Of a stretch of DNA of 37,158 bases, positions 24,398-32,688 are shown piece by piece (position 1 is the first letter of the stretch; each line of letters opens with the position of its first letter). Below the pieces are notes generated by a model. It was not told where the DNA came from. It saw only the letters and a program-made list of their open reading frames with translations, and searched no databases. The translations under genes and the position numbers were made by a program. Origin of the DNA: Nannocystis exedens (lineage in GTDB: Bacteria > Myxococcota_A > Polyangia > Polyangiales > Polyangiaceae); contig CAMAVR010000035.1 in the NCBI GenBank assembly GCA_945861885.1, positions 1-37,158 on the forward strand, given 5' to 3'.

Positions 24398-24871
24398 ATG
24401 TCAGCCTCCAAGCAGTTGACATCGCCACAAAATGCGGCGAGCAACGTTGAAATGAATCGTGCCGAATTTGAAGCCGCGTTTCGACAGCTTGCGTCGTCGA
24501 TGGCGGCGCGCACCGAAAACATTTCTTGCATCGCGTCGAGCGATTGCCAGCGCTGCACCGACTGCACATTTTGCGAGCGCTGTGTCGGCGCAAACCGATG
24601 CCACTACTGCATCGAGTGCACTGAGTGCAGCGACTGCTCGCACTGCACGCGGTGCACCGGTTGCCTCGGCTGCACGCACTGCGTCGAATCAGAGCGCTGC
24701 AATTCGAGCGCGTATTTGGTGCGATCGGTCGGGTGCGTAAGCTGCAACTATTGCTTCGGTTGCGTCGGTCTGAAGGGGCGCGATTTTCATATTCTCAATC
24801 AGCCATACGATCGAAAGTCGTACTTTGAGATCACTGAGAAACTGATGAAAGAATTGCGCATCGCGGCATAG
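24398..24871 (+). CDS. Small protein with 21 cysteines in period-3 register
   Basis: The function is unknown. In 157 residues, 21 cysteines lie at 44, 50, 53, 56, 59, 62, 68, 71, 74, 77, 80, 83, 86, 89, 92, 95, 101, 113, 116, 119 and 122. Every position leaves remainder 2 on division by 3, giving long CxxCxxC runs such as CTECSDCSHCTRC. A non-repetitive end follows: CFGCVGLKGRDFHILNQPY then DRKSYFEITEKL. From memory, similar Cys-rich proteins with this GL(K)...ILN..Y ending occur in some uncultivated bacteria and myxobacteria, sometimes mislabelled CaiB/BaiF. No signal peptide is seen, so cytoplasmic metal binding is plausible. ATG at 24398; ATG at 24452 (MNRAEFEAAF) is an alternative. Confidence 0.75.
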   Translation: MSASKQLTSPQNAASNVEMNRAEFEAAFRQLASSMAARTENISCIASSDCQRCTDCTFCERCVGANRCHYCIECTECSDCSHCTRCTGCLGCTHCVESERCNSSAYLVRSVGCVSCNYCFGCVGLKGRDFHILNQPYDRKSYFEITEKLMKELRIAA

Positions 24872-24976
24872 AAAGCGCCTTATTGCTGCATCTTGGCGCG
24901 AAGCATTTTGCGCACTAAATGCGCACAATTTCGCTCACTTGCTGCGGTTTTCTTTTCTGTCACATCGATCGAGACG

Positions 24977-27181
24977 ATGTGTTCATTTAAACCGATACAG
25001 TCGCTCTATTGTCTCGCAATTGCAACCGCCATTGGCGCGTGCGGCGGTGTCAACGAGGGGGCATCGCAAACTGATTTCGATCTCGCTGCGGATGCGATCG
25101 ATGAAGCCGCCGCACCCACAAATGGATACGGATTTGATTGGGCAGCAAACGCACTTGGCCTTCGAGCGCCGAGTCCGCCTCTGGCGAAAAAACCGATCGA
25201 CGCAGAGAGAGCCGCCCGCCCTGACTCCGCAACATTGGAGGGGCGCGCCGCAGACGACCTGTTTGAAGGAACGATGAAGAGATCGTCTATGTCACCGCCG
25301 ACCTTGCGTTGGATGACTACGGCGCGCGGTACCTTCACGACGTCAGCAGGCACTTCAGTCATTCCGGTCGCGCTGCGAGATACAAGTACGACGATCTCAC
25401 TCGAGCTGACTCTCCCAGCCGGCGCCGAACACGTCGAACTGTTGTCATGCGCGATGACGAACACGTTTGACCCAGCGATCGCCCCACGCATCGCCCAGAC
25501 TGACGCCGTGACAAGAACGGTGCCATGCGATGACGGAAAGCTCGTGCAGCGCGGCCACAATATATTTGTCTATGAGCTGCGCGCCGCCGACCTGCTCACG
25601 CGTCTTCAAACCAAAGAGAACGAGAACGCCCTCTTCGGAAAGTTGCGATTTCGAATTTCGTATATGTCGGACTCGAAAGACGCCGACGTCCAGATTGTCG
25701 GTATCGATACGCCTGGTTTGCTGCACGCGATATCGCAACGGCCCATCATCGTGCTCCCAGGCTTTGGCGCGAGCGCGTTCTGGACGAGCGACAACGCATT
25801 TACCGGCGCGCTAGGTCTCGTCGGCCTTAACGCACCGACATGGCCAAATCCGACCGGCTTTGGTCGCTTCGGGATGAAGCCTGACGGAACGCCTGAACTC
25901 CCTGCAACATGGACGCGCCCCGTTATCAAAGGGGAAGCCGACATCTTCGGCGATGAGGGGAAGAGCCCGTTCAATACGCAAGAGATGAGCGCGTTGGCAG
26001 AGGCCGCTTGCCCAAACTGCCTCGACCTAAGCGTAAGCTACCAAGTCCCACGACTCGGCGGATGGGTAAAAGATGCCACGATTGCGCGGCGACTGTGGCA
26101 CTACCCTGTCTATCTTCGGTCGTACGACTGGCGCCTTCCGGTGTCTACGCTCGTCGACGACCTTCTCGTCGGCCCGGAAGACCCGAACGACCCATCGTAT
26201 GACACGCGCTACATGGACAAATGGTACCTCGATGCGCCCTCGTACAACCGTCCGTGGCCACTCGGCACTCTTCTAAGGTTTCTAAGAACAAGAACGCCAG
26301 AATTTCAGTTCGCGCGCGAAAAAGCTATCGTTGTTGCGCATAGCTACGGCGGCGTCATCCTCAATATTGCGATGCGCAGGCCGGGCGCCGAGAGGGCTAT
26401 CGACACGGGATACATCGTCAACGCGCCGTTCTTTGGGTCGTTCAAATCGTTCGATATGCTTTTTGGATTTCACGACGGCGCCGAAAAGCTTGCGGCCAAG
26501 CTGAATTTTCGTGTGGGTGGCCACAAAATCGGCGGCGTCATCCAGCGGTGGACATCGTTCTATTACGGCATCGCCGGTACACTGCCGGTGTTCTACACGA
26601 TGGCTCCGTGGCGGCCTTTGAACGTTTCGCCCACCTCCCGCGCGCTCTTTTACAGCCTCCATCCTCGAGGGAACGAGCGTCCGCTCGACGTCAGCGACGT
26701 CACCGATTCGTCGCAATTTTTGCCGCATATTCTCAACGACTATGCCGAAGCTCACGAAGACCATCCGATTGCTCGCTTTCAGTGGAATCAGGGTCTGCAT
26801 GATGATGCGCAGCGGATGCGAGACGAATGGACGTCGAGCCCGGTCGTCATCGAGAACCACGGCGTCTTTTATTCGCGTGTTCGCACGGGCGAAGAGACAC
26901 GTTGGGGCCATCTTTCGACACCAGGCCCAATCGAATACAACGGCCATCAGAGAGGGGCTAACGGAAAGCTCGTCGCGCCGGTCGTTCGGCTGGTAGAGGG
27001 AGACGGAACGGTCGACATTCGCAGTCTTCAGGCGAGAGGGACCGATCTCGACGGGCATCGCCAAGAAATCATCGATGATGGGACTGGCGAACCGGTCGAC
27101 CACGCAATGATCCCGCTTAACAAAAATTTATGGCAAGCGATGATCCGGAAAGTACACAATCGTCTGCCGTTGGGCGACTAG
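24977..27181 (+). CDS. LCAT-like lipase/acyltransferase lipoprotein
   Basis: From the ATG at 24977 the protein has 734 residues and a lipobox signal, MCSFKPIQSLYCLAIATAIG followed by Ala-Cys-Gly-Gly. The C-terminal half resembles lecithin:cholesterol acyltransferase-type hydrolases: PIIVLPGFGAS, YLRSYDWRLP, nucleophile Ser456 in VVAHSYGG, Asp676 in EGDGTVD and His709 in VDHAMIPLN. These enzymes deacylate phospholipids or transfer acyl chains. The N-terminal ~240 residues are unrecognised. Lipidation implies anchoring to the cell envelope, with the catalytic domain outside the cytoplasm. The longer frame from a TTG at 24893 is less likely because it buries the signal. It follows the Cys-rich gene by 105 bases. 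Confidence 0.82.
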   Translation: MCSFKPIQSLYCLAIATAIGACGGVNEGASQTDFDLAADAIDEAAAPTNGYGFDWAANALGLRAPSPPLAKKPIDAERAARPDSATLEGRAADDLFEGTMKRSSMSPPTLRWMTTARGTFTTSAGTSVIPVALRDTSTTISLELTLPAGAEHVELLSCAMTNTFDPAIAPRIAQTDAVTRTVPCDDGKLVQRGHNIFVYELRAADLLTRLQTKENENALFGKLRFRISYMSDSKDADVQIVGIDTPGLLHAISQRPIIVLPGFGASAFWTSDNAFTGALGLVGLNAPTWPNPTGFGRFGMKPDGTPELPATWTRPVIKGEADIFGDEGKSPFNTQEMSALAEAACPNCLDLSVSYQVPRLGGWVKDATIARRLWHYPVYLRSYDWRLPVSTLVDDLLVGPEDPNDPSYDTRYMDKWYLDAPSYNRPWPLGTLLRFLRTRTPEFQFAREKAIVVAHSYGGVILNIAMRRPGAERAIDTGYIVNAPFFGSFKSFDMLFGFHDGAEKLAAKLNFRVGGHKIGGVIQRWTSFYYGIAGTLPVFYTMAPWRPLNVSPTSRALFYSLHPRGNERPLDVSDVTDSSQFLPHILNDYAEAHEDHPIARFQWNQGLHDDAQRMRDEWTSSPVVIENHGVFYSRVRTGEETRWGHLSTPGPIEYNGHQRGANGKLVAPVVRLVEGDGTVDIRSLQARGTDLDGHRQEIIDDGTGEPVDHAMIPLNKNLWQAMIRKVHNRLPLGD

Positions 27182-27214
27182 TGCCGCATCAACCTTCGGT
27201 TGATGCAGCACTAG
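27178..27214. terminator. Strong bidirectional hairpin between LCAT-like gene and cmk
   Basis: CTAGTGC and GCATCAACC (27178-27194, with one unpaired base) pair with GGTTGATGC and GCACTAG (27198-27214) around a TTC loop, a 16-pair stem with one mismatch. It overlaps the stop of the plus-strand gene and lies 4 bases beyond the cmk stop. No T-tract is present on either side. Confidence 0.7.
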
Positions 27215-27218
27215 GCCG

Positions 27219-27917
27219 TTAGGCTCGCTTGGCTACTTTTGCGACCATCGCCGCGACAGTTTCATCGAGCGTCATCGCGGTTGAATCGATGACGATTGCA
27301 CCTGGCGCTTGACGCAGCGGCGCTATCGCCCGCTCAGTATCTTGCACGTCACGCTGACGAACATCGGCTAGCACTTCGTCGTATGATATTTCGGCGGTGC
27401 CTGATTTTGCCGCCATTTCGTCGTATCGACGACGCGCTCGAATTTCTGGCGATGCCGTCAAAAAAAACTTCACTTCGGCATTTGGAAAAACGACCGTGCC
27501 GATGTCGCGCCCTTCGAGCACCACGCCGCCCGCTTTGCCGACATCGCGCTGCAGATCGAGAAGCGCCGCACGCACCTCTGGGTGCGCCGACACGCGACTC
27601 GAACCTCGCGTAATTGACACTTCGCGAATCGCGTCGGTCACGTCGTTACCAAACAGCCGCACGCGCGAACCGCCGCTGTTTGACGGCTCAAGCAGAAGCG
27701 ACGAGTTCTCGACGAGCTCGCGCGTAAGAGTGCCCAGCGCCGGCCCATCCTCCCATGAAACTCCGCGCATCTCCGCCGCGAGCGCCACGCTGCGATAGAG
27801 CGCCCCGGTGTCGACATGCGTGAACCCTAGGGCCGACGCGAGACGACGCGCGATAACGCTTTTTCCGGCCCCGGCAGGCCCATCAATGGCAACGATCGGC
27901 GGACGTGATGATGTCAC
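27219..27917 (-). CDS. cmk: Cytidylate kinase
   Basis: From a GTG at 27917 the protein has 232 residues, the usual length for Cmk. It begins TSSRPPIVAIDGPAGAGKS (P-loop residues 13-20), then HVDTGALYRSVAL, VVLEGRDIGTVVFPNAEVK and a DVQDTERAIAPLRQAPGA segment, all diagnostic. It phosphorylates CMP and dCMP. The longer frame from a GTG at 27965 adds a hydrophobic stretch not seen in the family. aroA lies about 4.8 kb upstream on the same strand. No ribosome site is clear at either GTG. Confidence 0.93.
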   Translation of the reverse strand: MTSSRPPIVAIDGPAGAGKSVIARRLASALGFTHVDTGALYRSVALAAEMRGVSWEDGPALGTLTRELVENSSLLLEPSNSGGSRVRLFGNDVTDAIREVSITRGSSRVSAHPEVRAALLDLQRDVGKAGGVVLEGRDIGTVVFPNAEVKFFLTASPEIRARRRYDEMAAKSGTAEISYDEVLADVRQRDVQDTERAIAPLRQAPGAIVIDSTAMTLDETVAAMVAKVAKRA

Positions 27918-28070
27918 AACGTTGTTGTAGGCTAAAACGATCGACAGCGCCAAAGCCCCAACCACACCTGCCGCTTTTGTCGCACTCTGCCTCCAGCCCT
28001 ACTTGCAACGGGGAACACTCTTGATTACGGCCATTGCTCTTGTCGGTCGCATTGAAGGAGCTGTAGCTAA

Positions 28071-29909
28071 GTGCGGATTGCAAGATTTTGCTGGCAGGCG
28101 ATCGGAGTAATTTCGCCCCTATTTTTTGCAGTTTTTCCCAGCTGTGGACCGCCGGCTCGAACGGCCCCGATACTTCAGCCTCACTGCGACGATACGCAGA
28201 ACGACGTTCGCAACTGCGGTTTTTGTGGGCATGATTGCACGGCTCTCCCTCACGTAAACGCGTCGAAAGCGCGCTGTCTCGCAGGCGCTTGCGACATTGC
28301 AGACGCGTGCATCCCCGGCTTTGCGCATTGCAACGACGACCGACATAGCGGTTGCGAATCGAGCCTCACATCGGAGGCCAACTGCGGCGCATGCGGCACT
28401 TCGTGCACGCGAAGCAGACCGCTTTGCTTTTCAGATCGCACAGCAGCTTGGAGGCCGATCTGCGTATCCGAATGCCCGCTCGATAAAACGCGATGCGGAG
28501 CGACTTGCGTCGATACTCAATCCAACGTTGCCCACTGTGGCGCATGCGACCGCCCTTGCACACCGGTCGATCTATCGGGCGCACCGGTAGCCGTCTGCGC
28601 TCTCGGGCGATGCGAAACGAGCTGCCGCGCCGGAACAATACGTTGCGCAGGCACCTGTTATTCGGCCGACAATGCGCCTCTTCCGAGCGACGACCCTTGC
28701 GTCATCGACGACGCGCTCGCGGTATTCGTTTCGCTTTCCCTAGGAACGCGCAGCGGCGACGGCGCGCGAACGCGAGCGGTGAATTCGATTCAGCGCGGTA
28801 TTGAGCTCGCGGCTGCTTCCCGCAAACGTCTCTACGTGTGCGCCGAGCGCGACGCCCACGGTGAACCGATCGCCTACGACGAGAGCCTCGTTGTGCGCTA
28901 CCCGATTGCGATTTTCGGAGGGCTCGACTGCGCCGACGGCACATGGAAAGCGTCAGCGAAGTCGGCCATTATCTCCCCGCGAATCGGCATTCCGATGGTC
29001 GTTCAGGCCGGCTCTGTATCGCTCGCGTCGCTCGTACTGTCGGCTCCGCACGGTTCGCTTCGACCCTCTGATTCAACACACATGCTCGGCGCACACGAGA
29101 ACTCGATTGCACTATTCGCCATCAACGCGAGCAACCTCGCACTCACCGGCATGACGCTCATCGCATCGAACGCAGCGCGCGGTTTGGACCGCATCACGTC
29201 GACGATCGCGTTTGCCTCACGCACGCCATTTCCGCCCCACGCTAGCGGACATGGTCGTCGACGCGGCGCCAACGGGAGCTGGCTTCCCATTGTGCGCGCC
29301 GGTGAACGCGGTTTGGATGGAACAAACGGCGCGAACGGCATCGCAGGAGCAGAGCTCGGCCTTCTGACCGAAAAAGGGTGGTTCGCATCTTCCGGTGACA
29401 ACGGCGGCAAAGGTGCCACTGGCGAATCAGGGTGGGATGGGCTGCCCGAACGCGGGCGCATCAAGCGTGGCGGCGCAGGCGGGGATGGCGGAGAGGGGGG
29501 CGCCGGAGGCGGAGGGGGCGGCGCAAGCGTCGCGCTGCTGATGTTTAATTCGACCGCCGCGATCGAGCAATCGGCGATCCGCGCGGGCGATGCGGGTGAT
29601 GGCGGCGATGGTGACGTCGGTGAACGAGGGGCGGACGGCGAACCCGGCGAAGGGGCGGACGACCCGCAATCGATCGCGAATTTCGGGCTGCCTGGCGGCG
29701 CTGGAGGCGACGGCGGAAACGGCGGACTCGGCGGCACTGGAGCCGGCGGCACTGGAGGGATTTCTGCGTGCATCGCGCGCCTTGGCGGCGCTGTGCAGTT
29801 TGATACATCGACAAAAATGCACACCGGAAAAGCGGGACGCGGAGGCAGCGCGCCGAATGGACGGACTGGAGCCGCCGCGATCGTGCTCGATTTAAAGGAT
29901 ATTCGCTGA
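28071..29909 (+). CDS. Lipoprotein with cysteine-rich modules and glycine-rich tail
   Basis: The 612-residue protein starts at GTG 28071 after GGAG. A lipobox signal ends FFAVFPSC. Residues ~38-205 hold repeated NCGxCG-type modules (NCGFCGHDC, NCGACGTSC, HCGACDRPC) common in myxobacterial surface proteins. Residues ~213-365 are a beta-rich region (DDALAVFVSLSLG, RLYVCAERDAHGEPIAYDES, NSIALFAINASNLALTG) that reads like a parallel beta-helix. The rest is Gly-rich (GGDGGEGGAGGGGGG). The region from about residue 213 is paralogous to the next gene. It is probably a cell-surface protein of unknown role. Confidence 0.8.
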   Translation: MRIARFCWQAIGVISPLFFAVFPSCGPPARTAPILQPHCDDTQNDVRNCGFCGHDCTALPHVNASKARCLAGACDIADACIPGFAHCNDDRHSGCESSLTSEANCGACGTSCTRSRPLCFSDRTAAWRPICVSECPLDKTRCGATCVDTQSNVAHCGACDRPCTPVDLSGAPVAVCALGRCETSCRAGTIRCAGTCYSADNAPLPSDDPCVIDDALAVFVSLSLGTRSGDGARTRAVNSIQRGIELAAASRKRLYVCAERDAHGEPIAYDESLVVRYPIAIFGGLDCADGTWKASAKSAIISPRIGIPMVVQAGSVSLASLVLSAPHGSLRPSDSTHMLGAHENSIALFAINASNLALTGMTLIASNAARGLDRITSTIAFASRTPFPPHASGHGRRRGANGSWLPIVRAGERGLDGTNGANGIAGAELGLLTEKGWFASSGDNGGKGATGESGWDGLPERGRIKRGGAGGDGGEGGAGGGGGGASVALLMFNSTAAIEQSAIRAGDAGDGGDGDVGERGADGEPGEGADDPQSIANFGLPGGAGGDGGNGGLGGTGAGGTGGISACIARLGGAVQFDTSTKMHTGKAGRGGSAPNGRTGAAAIVLDLKDIR

Positions 29910-29923
29910 TCCGTGGAGTTTGC

Positions 29924-31453
29924 ATGCGCCTTTTTTCTCACATTTTGTGCGACGGTCGCACTTGGTCGGGGGCCCACGCGCTGAAAAAATGTTTCGCGCT
30001 AACGAGCGGTGTCGCGTTCGTTTTCACCGGATGCTCCGCGCACGTCGCCGCGCCCGATGTCGCCGATGGCACACCGCGTGCGCCGGACCACGGAGAGTTT
30101 GAGTCGGGCGATCGCAATGCTATCGACGACGCCGTCGCAATTTTTGTCGCGGCTACGTTCGGTGACGATGCCGCTCCTGGAACCAGCGTCTCACCTGTTG
30201 CATCGATTCGGCGCGCGATTGAACTCGCCTCGAGTGGGCGACGCGTCTATGTCTGCGCGACGGTCGACCGCTCGGGAGCGCCCATTCCGTATGTCGAGTC
30301 TCTCGACATCACTTCGCATGCCGCCCTGTACGGCCACTTTGACTGCACCGATCGCAAGTGGGCATCGGCGAACGTGCGCGCACGCATCGAGTCGCCGACG
30401 AACCCCGCGATTCGCATTCGCGATGCATTCGCGCGCGTGATGATCTCATCGTTCGACATCAACGCGGCTCCGGGGCAATCGCCGAGTGAAAGCTCTGTCG
30501 CTATTTTCGCTTCGAATGCATCGAACGTCGTCATCAGGAATGCATCGCTCCGCGCGGGCAATGGCGCGCGTGGCGTTGATGGCATTTCACCAGCTAATTT
30601 CAGCCAAAAAAGCTCGTCGGGGCTCAACGAAACGTTCTCAGTTTTTTTCGACTTGGCGCCTAACGTCGAGACGGAGCAATTCCAAGTCGTCTGCCCCGAC
30701 GGAAGCAGGACCGTCGGCGGGTATGGCGAATCACAACTCTCGGACGCGCGAACACCGCCGTCGTGGGGGCTTCCGCGCTCCACGCGATGCCCGATGTGCG
30801 GCGCGGGATGGAACGATACCGGCGACGGAGTTCCGAGAGTCGGCGATAACGGGATTGCGGGGCCAGACGGAACCGTCGCTTCAACGTTCGGCACGCTGAC
30901 AAGCGCAGGATGGGTCGTATCGCGCGGCGGCGATGGCGACACCGGAACAGTCGGGCAAGGGGGCGGCGGCGCGCGCAGGCTCGGTAGTAATATGTCAGCG
31001 ACCGGCTTCGGCGCAGGGGGCGGCGCAGGAGGTTGCGGCGGTCGCGGCGGCTCGGGAGGCAGCGGCGGCGGCGCAAGCATCGCGCTACTCGCGTTTCGAT
31101 CTGGCGTCGGGCTTCACACAACAACGCTCATCGTCGGCGCAGGCGGTGCGGGCGGAAATGGTGGTCTAGGACAGACCGGTCAACGCGGAGGCGACGGAGG
31201 AATGCGCGCCGACGAAAAGGGGTGGGCCGCAAGCGGTGGAAGCGGCGGCAACGGCGGAGCAGGTGCCGGCGGAAGAGGCGGAATCGCGATAGGCGCCCTA
31301 TGGCTCGACGGGCGAATCGATCGCGACACGCGAACAACCGTAGTGATGGGGCGCGGTGGACGCGCCGGCTGCAGCGGCGCGCGGCTACGCGGTGGCGAAG
31401 AAGAGATCGGCATCGAAAGCGAATGGCTCGATCTAAGCGAAAGTGAGCTGTAG
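29924..31453 (+). CDS. Glycine-rich lipoprotein, paralogue of the upstream gene
   Basis: The 509-residue protein has a lipobox signal (GVAFVFTGC) and no cysteine-module region. Its beta-rich part mirrors the neighbour: DDAVAIFVAATFG, RRVYVCATVDRSGAPIPYVES, SSVAIFASNASNVVIRN. A CPMCGAGW motif follows, then long Gly-rich stretches (GGAGGCGGRGGSGGSGGG) and a C-terminal half with GGAGGNGGLGQTGQRGGDGG. GGAG at 29915-29918 lies 5 bases before the ATG, and the gap to the previous gene is 14 bases, so the pair is co-transcribed. Likely surface-exposed; the function is unknown. Confidence 0.8.
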   Translation: MRLFSHILCDGRTWSGAHALKKCFALTSGVAFVFTGCSAHVAAPDVADGTPRAPDHGEFESGDRNAIDDAVAIFVAATFGDDAAPGTSVSPVASIRRAIELASSGRRVYVCATVDRSGAPIPYVESLDITSHAALYGHFDCTDRKWASANVRARIESPTNPAIRIRDAFARVMISSFDINAAPGQSPSESSVAIFASNASNVVIRNASLRAGNGARGVDGISPANFSQKSSSGLNETFSVFFDLAPNVETEQFQVVCPDGSRTVGGYGESQLSDARTPPSWGLPRSTRCPMCGAGWNDTGDGVPRVGDNGIAGPDGTVASTFGTLTSAGWVVSRGGDGDTGTVGQGGGGARRLGSNMSATGFGAGGGAGGCGGRGGSGGSGGGASIALLAFRSGVGLHTTTLIVGAGGAGGNGGLGQTGQRGGDGGMRADEKGWAASGGSGGNGGAGAGGRGGIAIGALWLDGRIDRDTRTTVVMGRGGRAGCSGARLRGGEEEIGIESEWLDLSESEL

Positions 31454-31630
31454 CCAGCGAAGAACGGCGCCTCCTGTCAGACGTAACGACCTTTCGATGG
31501 CCACTCGTTTGTTGCAGTCGGTAGCGCTGCCTTGCTGAACGCCTCGTGGATCGTGTAGGGGGGACACCGACAGTCGGGCGCGTGCAACGGTTCGCTCGCG
31601 CCCTGCAGATACTTCTTAGGAGTAAAGCTT

Positions 31631-32620
31631 ATGCGCATTTTATCAGTTTCTATGAGCGCGGTGCTCTTGGCGATTTCAGTGTTGGCTTGCGGCGGTCCGA
31701 GTTCTATTGAAAGCGAGACGTCGCCGGACTCAGAGGCGATACGCAATGCCAGCCTGCAAAAGCTTGAGAATGTCATCAGCGGTCCGCGGTCGATGGACTA
31801 CGAATTAGACCAAGGCGACGGAACCACTCCATTCGACAAGCTCAATCTCCGTCGCAATCATACGTTCACGGCAACGCTCTCTTCAAACGAAGAGGTCAGC
31901 GGAACCTGGAAGTTGGCGCCCGGTCGCAATGGAGCCGGCGAAAAAATAGTTTTGCTTCAACTAAAGGGAGACGGACTTCGGCCCGAAGATACGGACGGGC
32001 TCATCATCCACGTCAATCCGGACGGCACGTACTCTCTGATGTGGGCCGTATTTCCAACGCTGACGACCGGCTACTTCGCAAAAACGCCGGAATTGGCGGC
32101 CAAGTATGTCTCCGCGTGCCCCGGCGTTGTATGCCCGGGGGCAACTAACGTCCGCTGCGTTCAGGACGACGGCAAGGCCGTCTCATCTCCGTTCACCCTC
32201 AAAAAACCGCTCGCCGTCTGCCTAACGGACGACAACGACGGAACGCCATCCGGCTTCCTCAAAGTGGTAAAGCAGAACTTTATCGATCCAAACCCCGCTA
32301 CGCACAAAGAGGTAAAGTACAAGACGAAGGCAGATGCGAGCTTACCCATTCCGGAAGCAGCACGCCTGGCATACAACAGCGCGCTCGACGCATTTTTGGC
32401 AGCAAATGGCCCAGATGGACTGAACGCGCCGTCGCTGTATTCGTTCGTTGCCGCAGGGAAGACAATCTACGTAGTGCATTCCTACACGGCAGCGGGGAAT
32501 CGTTTGATAAGCCGCGACTCGACACTGTTCGATGCAGCCGGTGAACCCCTCACGTCGGTAATCGACTATTTTGACGAGGCCAACTCGCCGAACCACCAGC
32601 GATTTACCTGGAGCAACTAG
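31631..32620 (+). CDS. Lipoprotein of unknown function with lipocalin-like strand
   Basis: I do not recognise this 329-residue protein. It has a clean signal, MRILSVSMSAVLLAISVLAC, with Cys20 followed by Gly-Gly. The N-terminal domain shows NHTFTATLSSNEEVSGTWKL and EKIVLLQLKGDGL, a pattern like the first strands of lipocalin-type or copper-resistance barrels. A middle CPGVVCPGATNVRC cluster has three cysteines. AGGAG at 31618-31622 stands 8 bases before the ATG. It is transcribed toward aroA. Confidence 0.8.
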   Translation: MRILSVSMSAVLLAISVLACGGPSSIESETSPDSEAIRNASLQKLENVISGPRSMDYELDQGDGTTPFDKLNLRRNHTFTATLSSNEEVSGTWKLAPGRNGAGEKIVLLQLKGDGLRPEDTDGLIIHVNPDGTYSLMWAVFPTLTTGYFAKTPELAAKYVSACPGVVCPGATNVRCVQDDGKAVSSPFTLKKPLAVCLTDDNDGTPSGFLKVVKQNFIDPNPATHKEVKYKTKADASLPIPEAARLAYNSALDAFLAANGPDGLNAPSLYSFVAAGKTIYVVHSYTAAGNRLISRDSTLFDAAGEPLTSVIDYFDEANSPNHQRFTWSN

Positions 32621-32635
32621 TCTAGACTAGACTAG
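32617..32635. repeat. Four CTAG units spaced every 5 bases
   Basis: CTAG occurs at 32617, 32622, 32627 and 32632, beginning in the stop codon of the lipoprotein gene. Because CTAG is its own reverse complement and the spacing is 5, TAG appears in all three frames on both strands. A weak hairpin TGAGC/GCTCA (32665-32669 and 32676-32680) lies farther on. Confidence 0.85.
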
Positions 32636-32688
32636 GGACGCTCAGAGGCAAAATAGGGGTCCAATGAGCGTGTTTGCTCAGGATTAGG

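Noticed and set aside
24893..24976. N-terminal extension of the LCAT-like protein
   Set aside because: It starts at TTG and would bury a clear lipoprotein signal that begins at the ATG at 24977.
29003..29977. Proline-rich minus-strand frame, 324 residues
   Set aside because: It is the antisense reading of the glycine codons (GGN read as NCC) in the Gly-rich lipoprotein gene. The same applies to 30247-31080.
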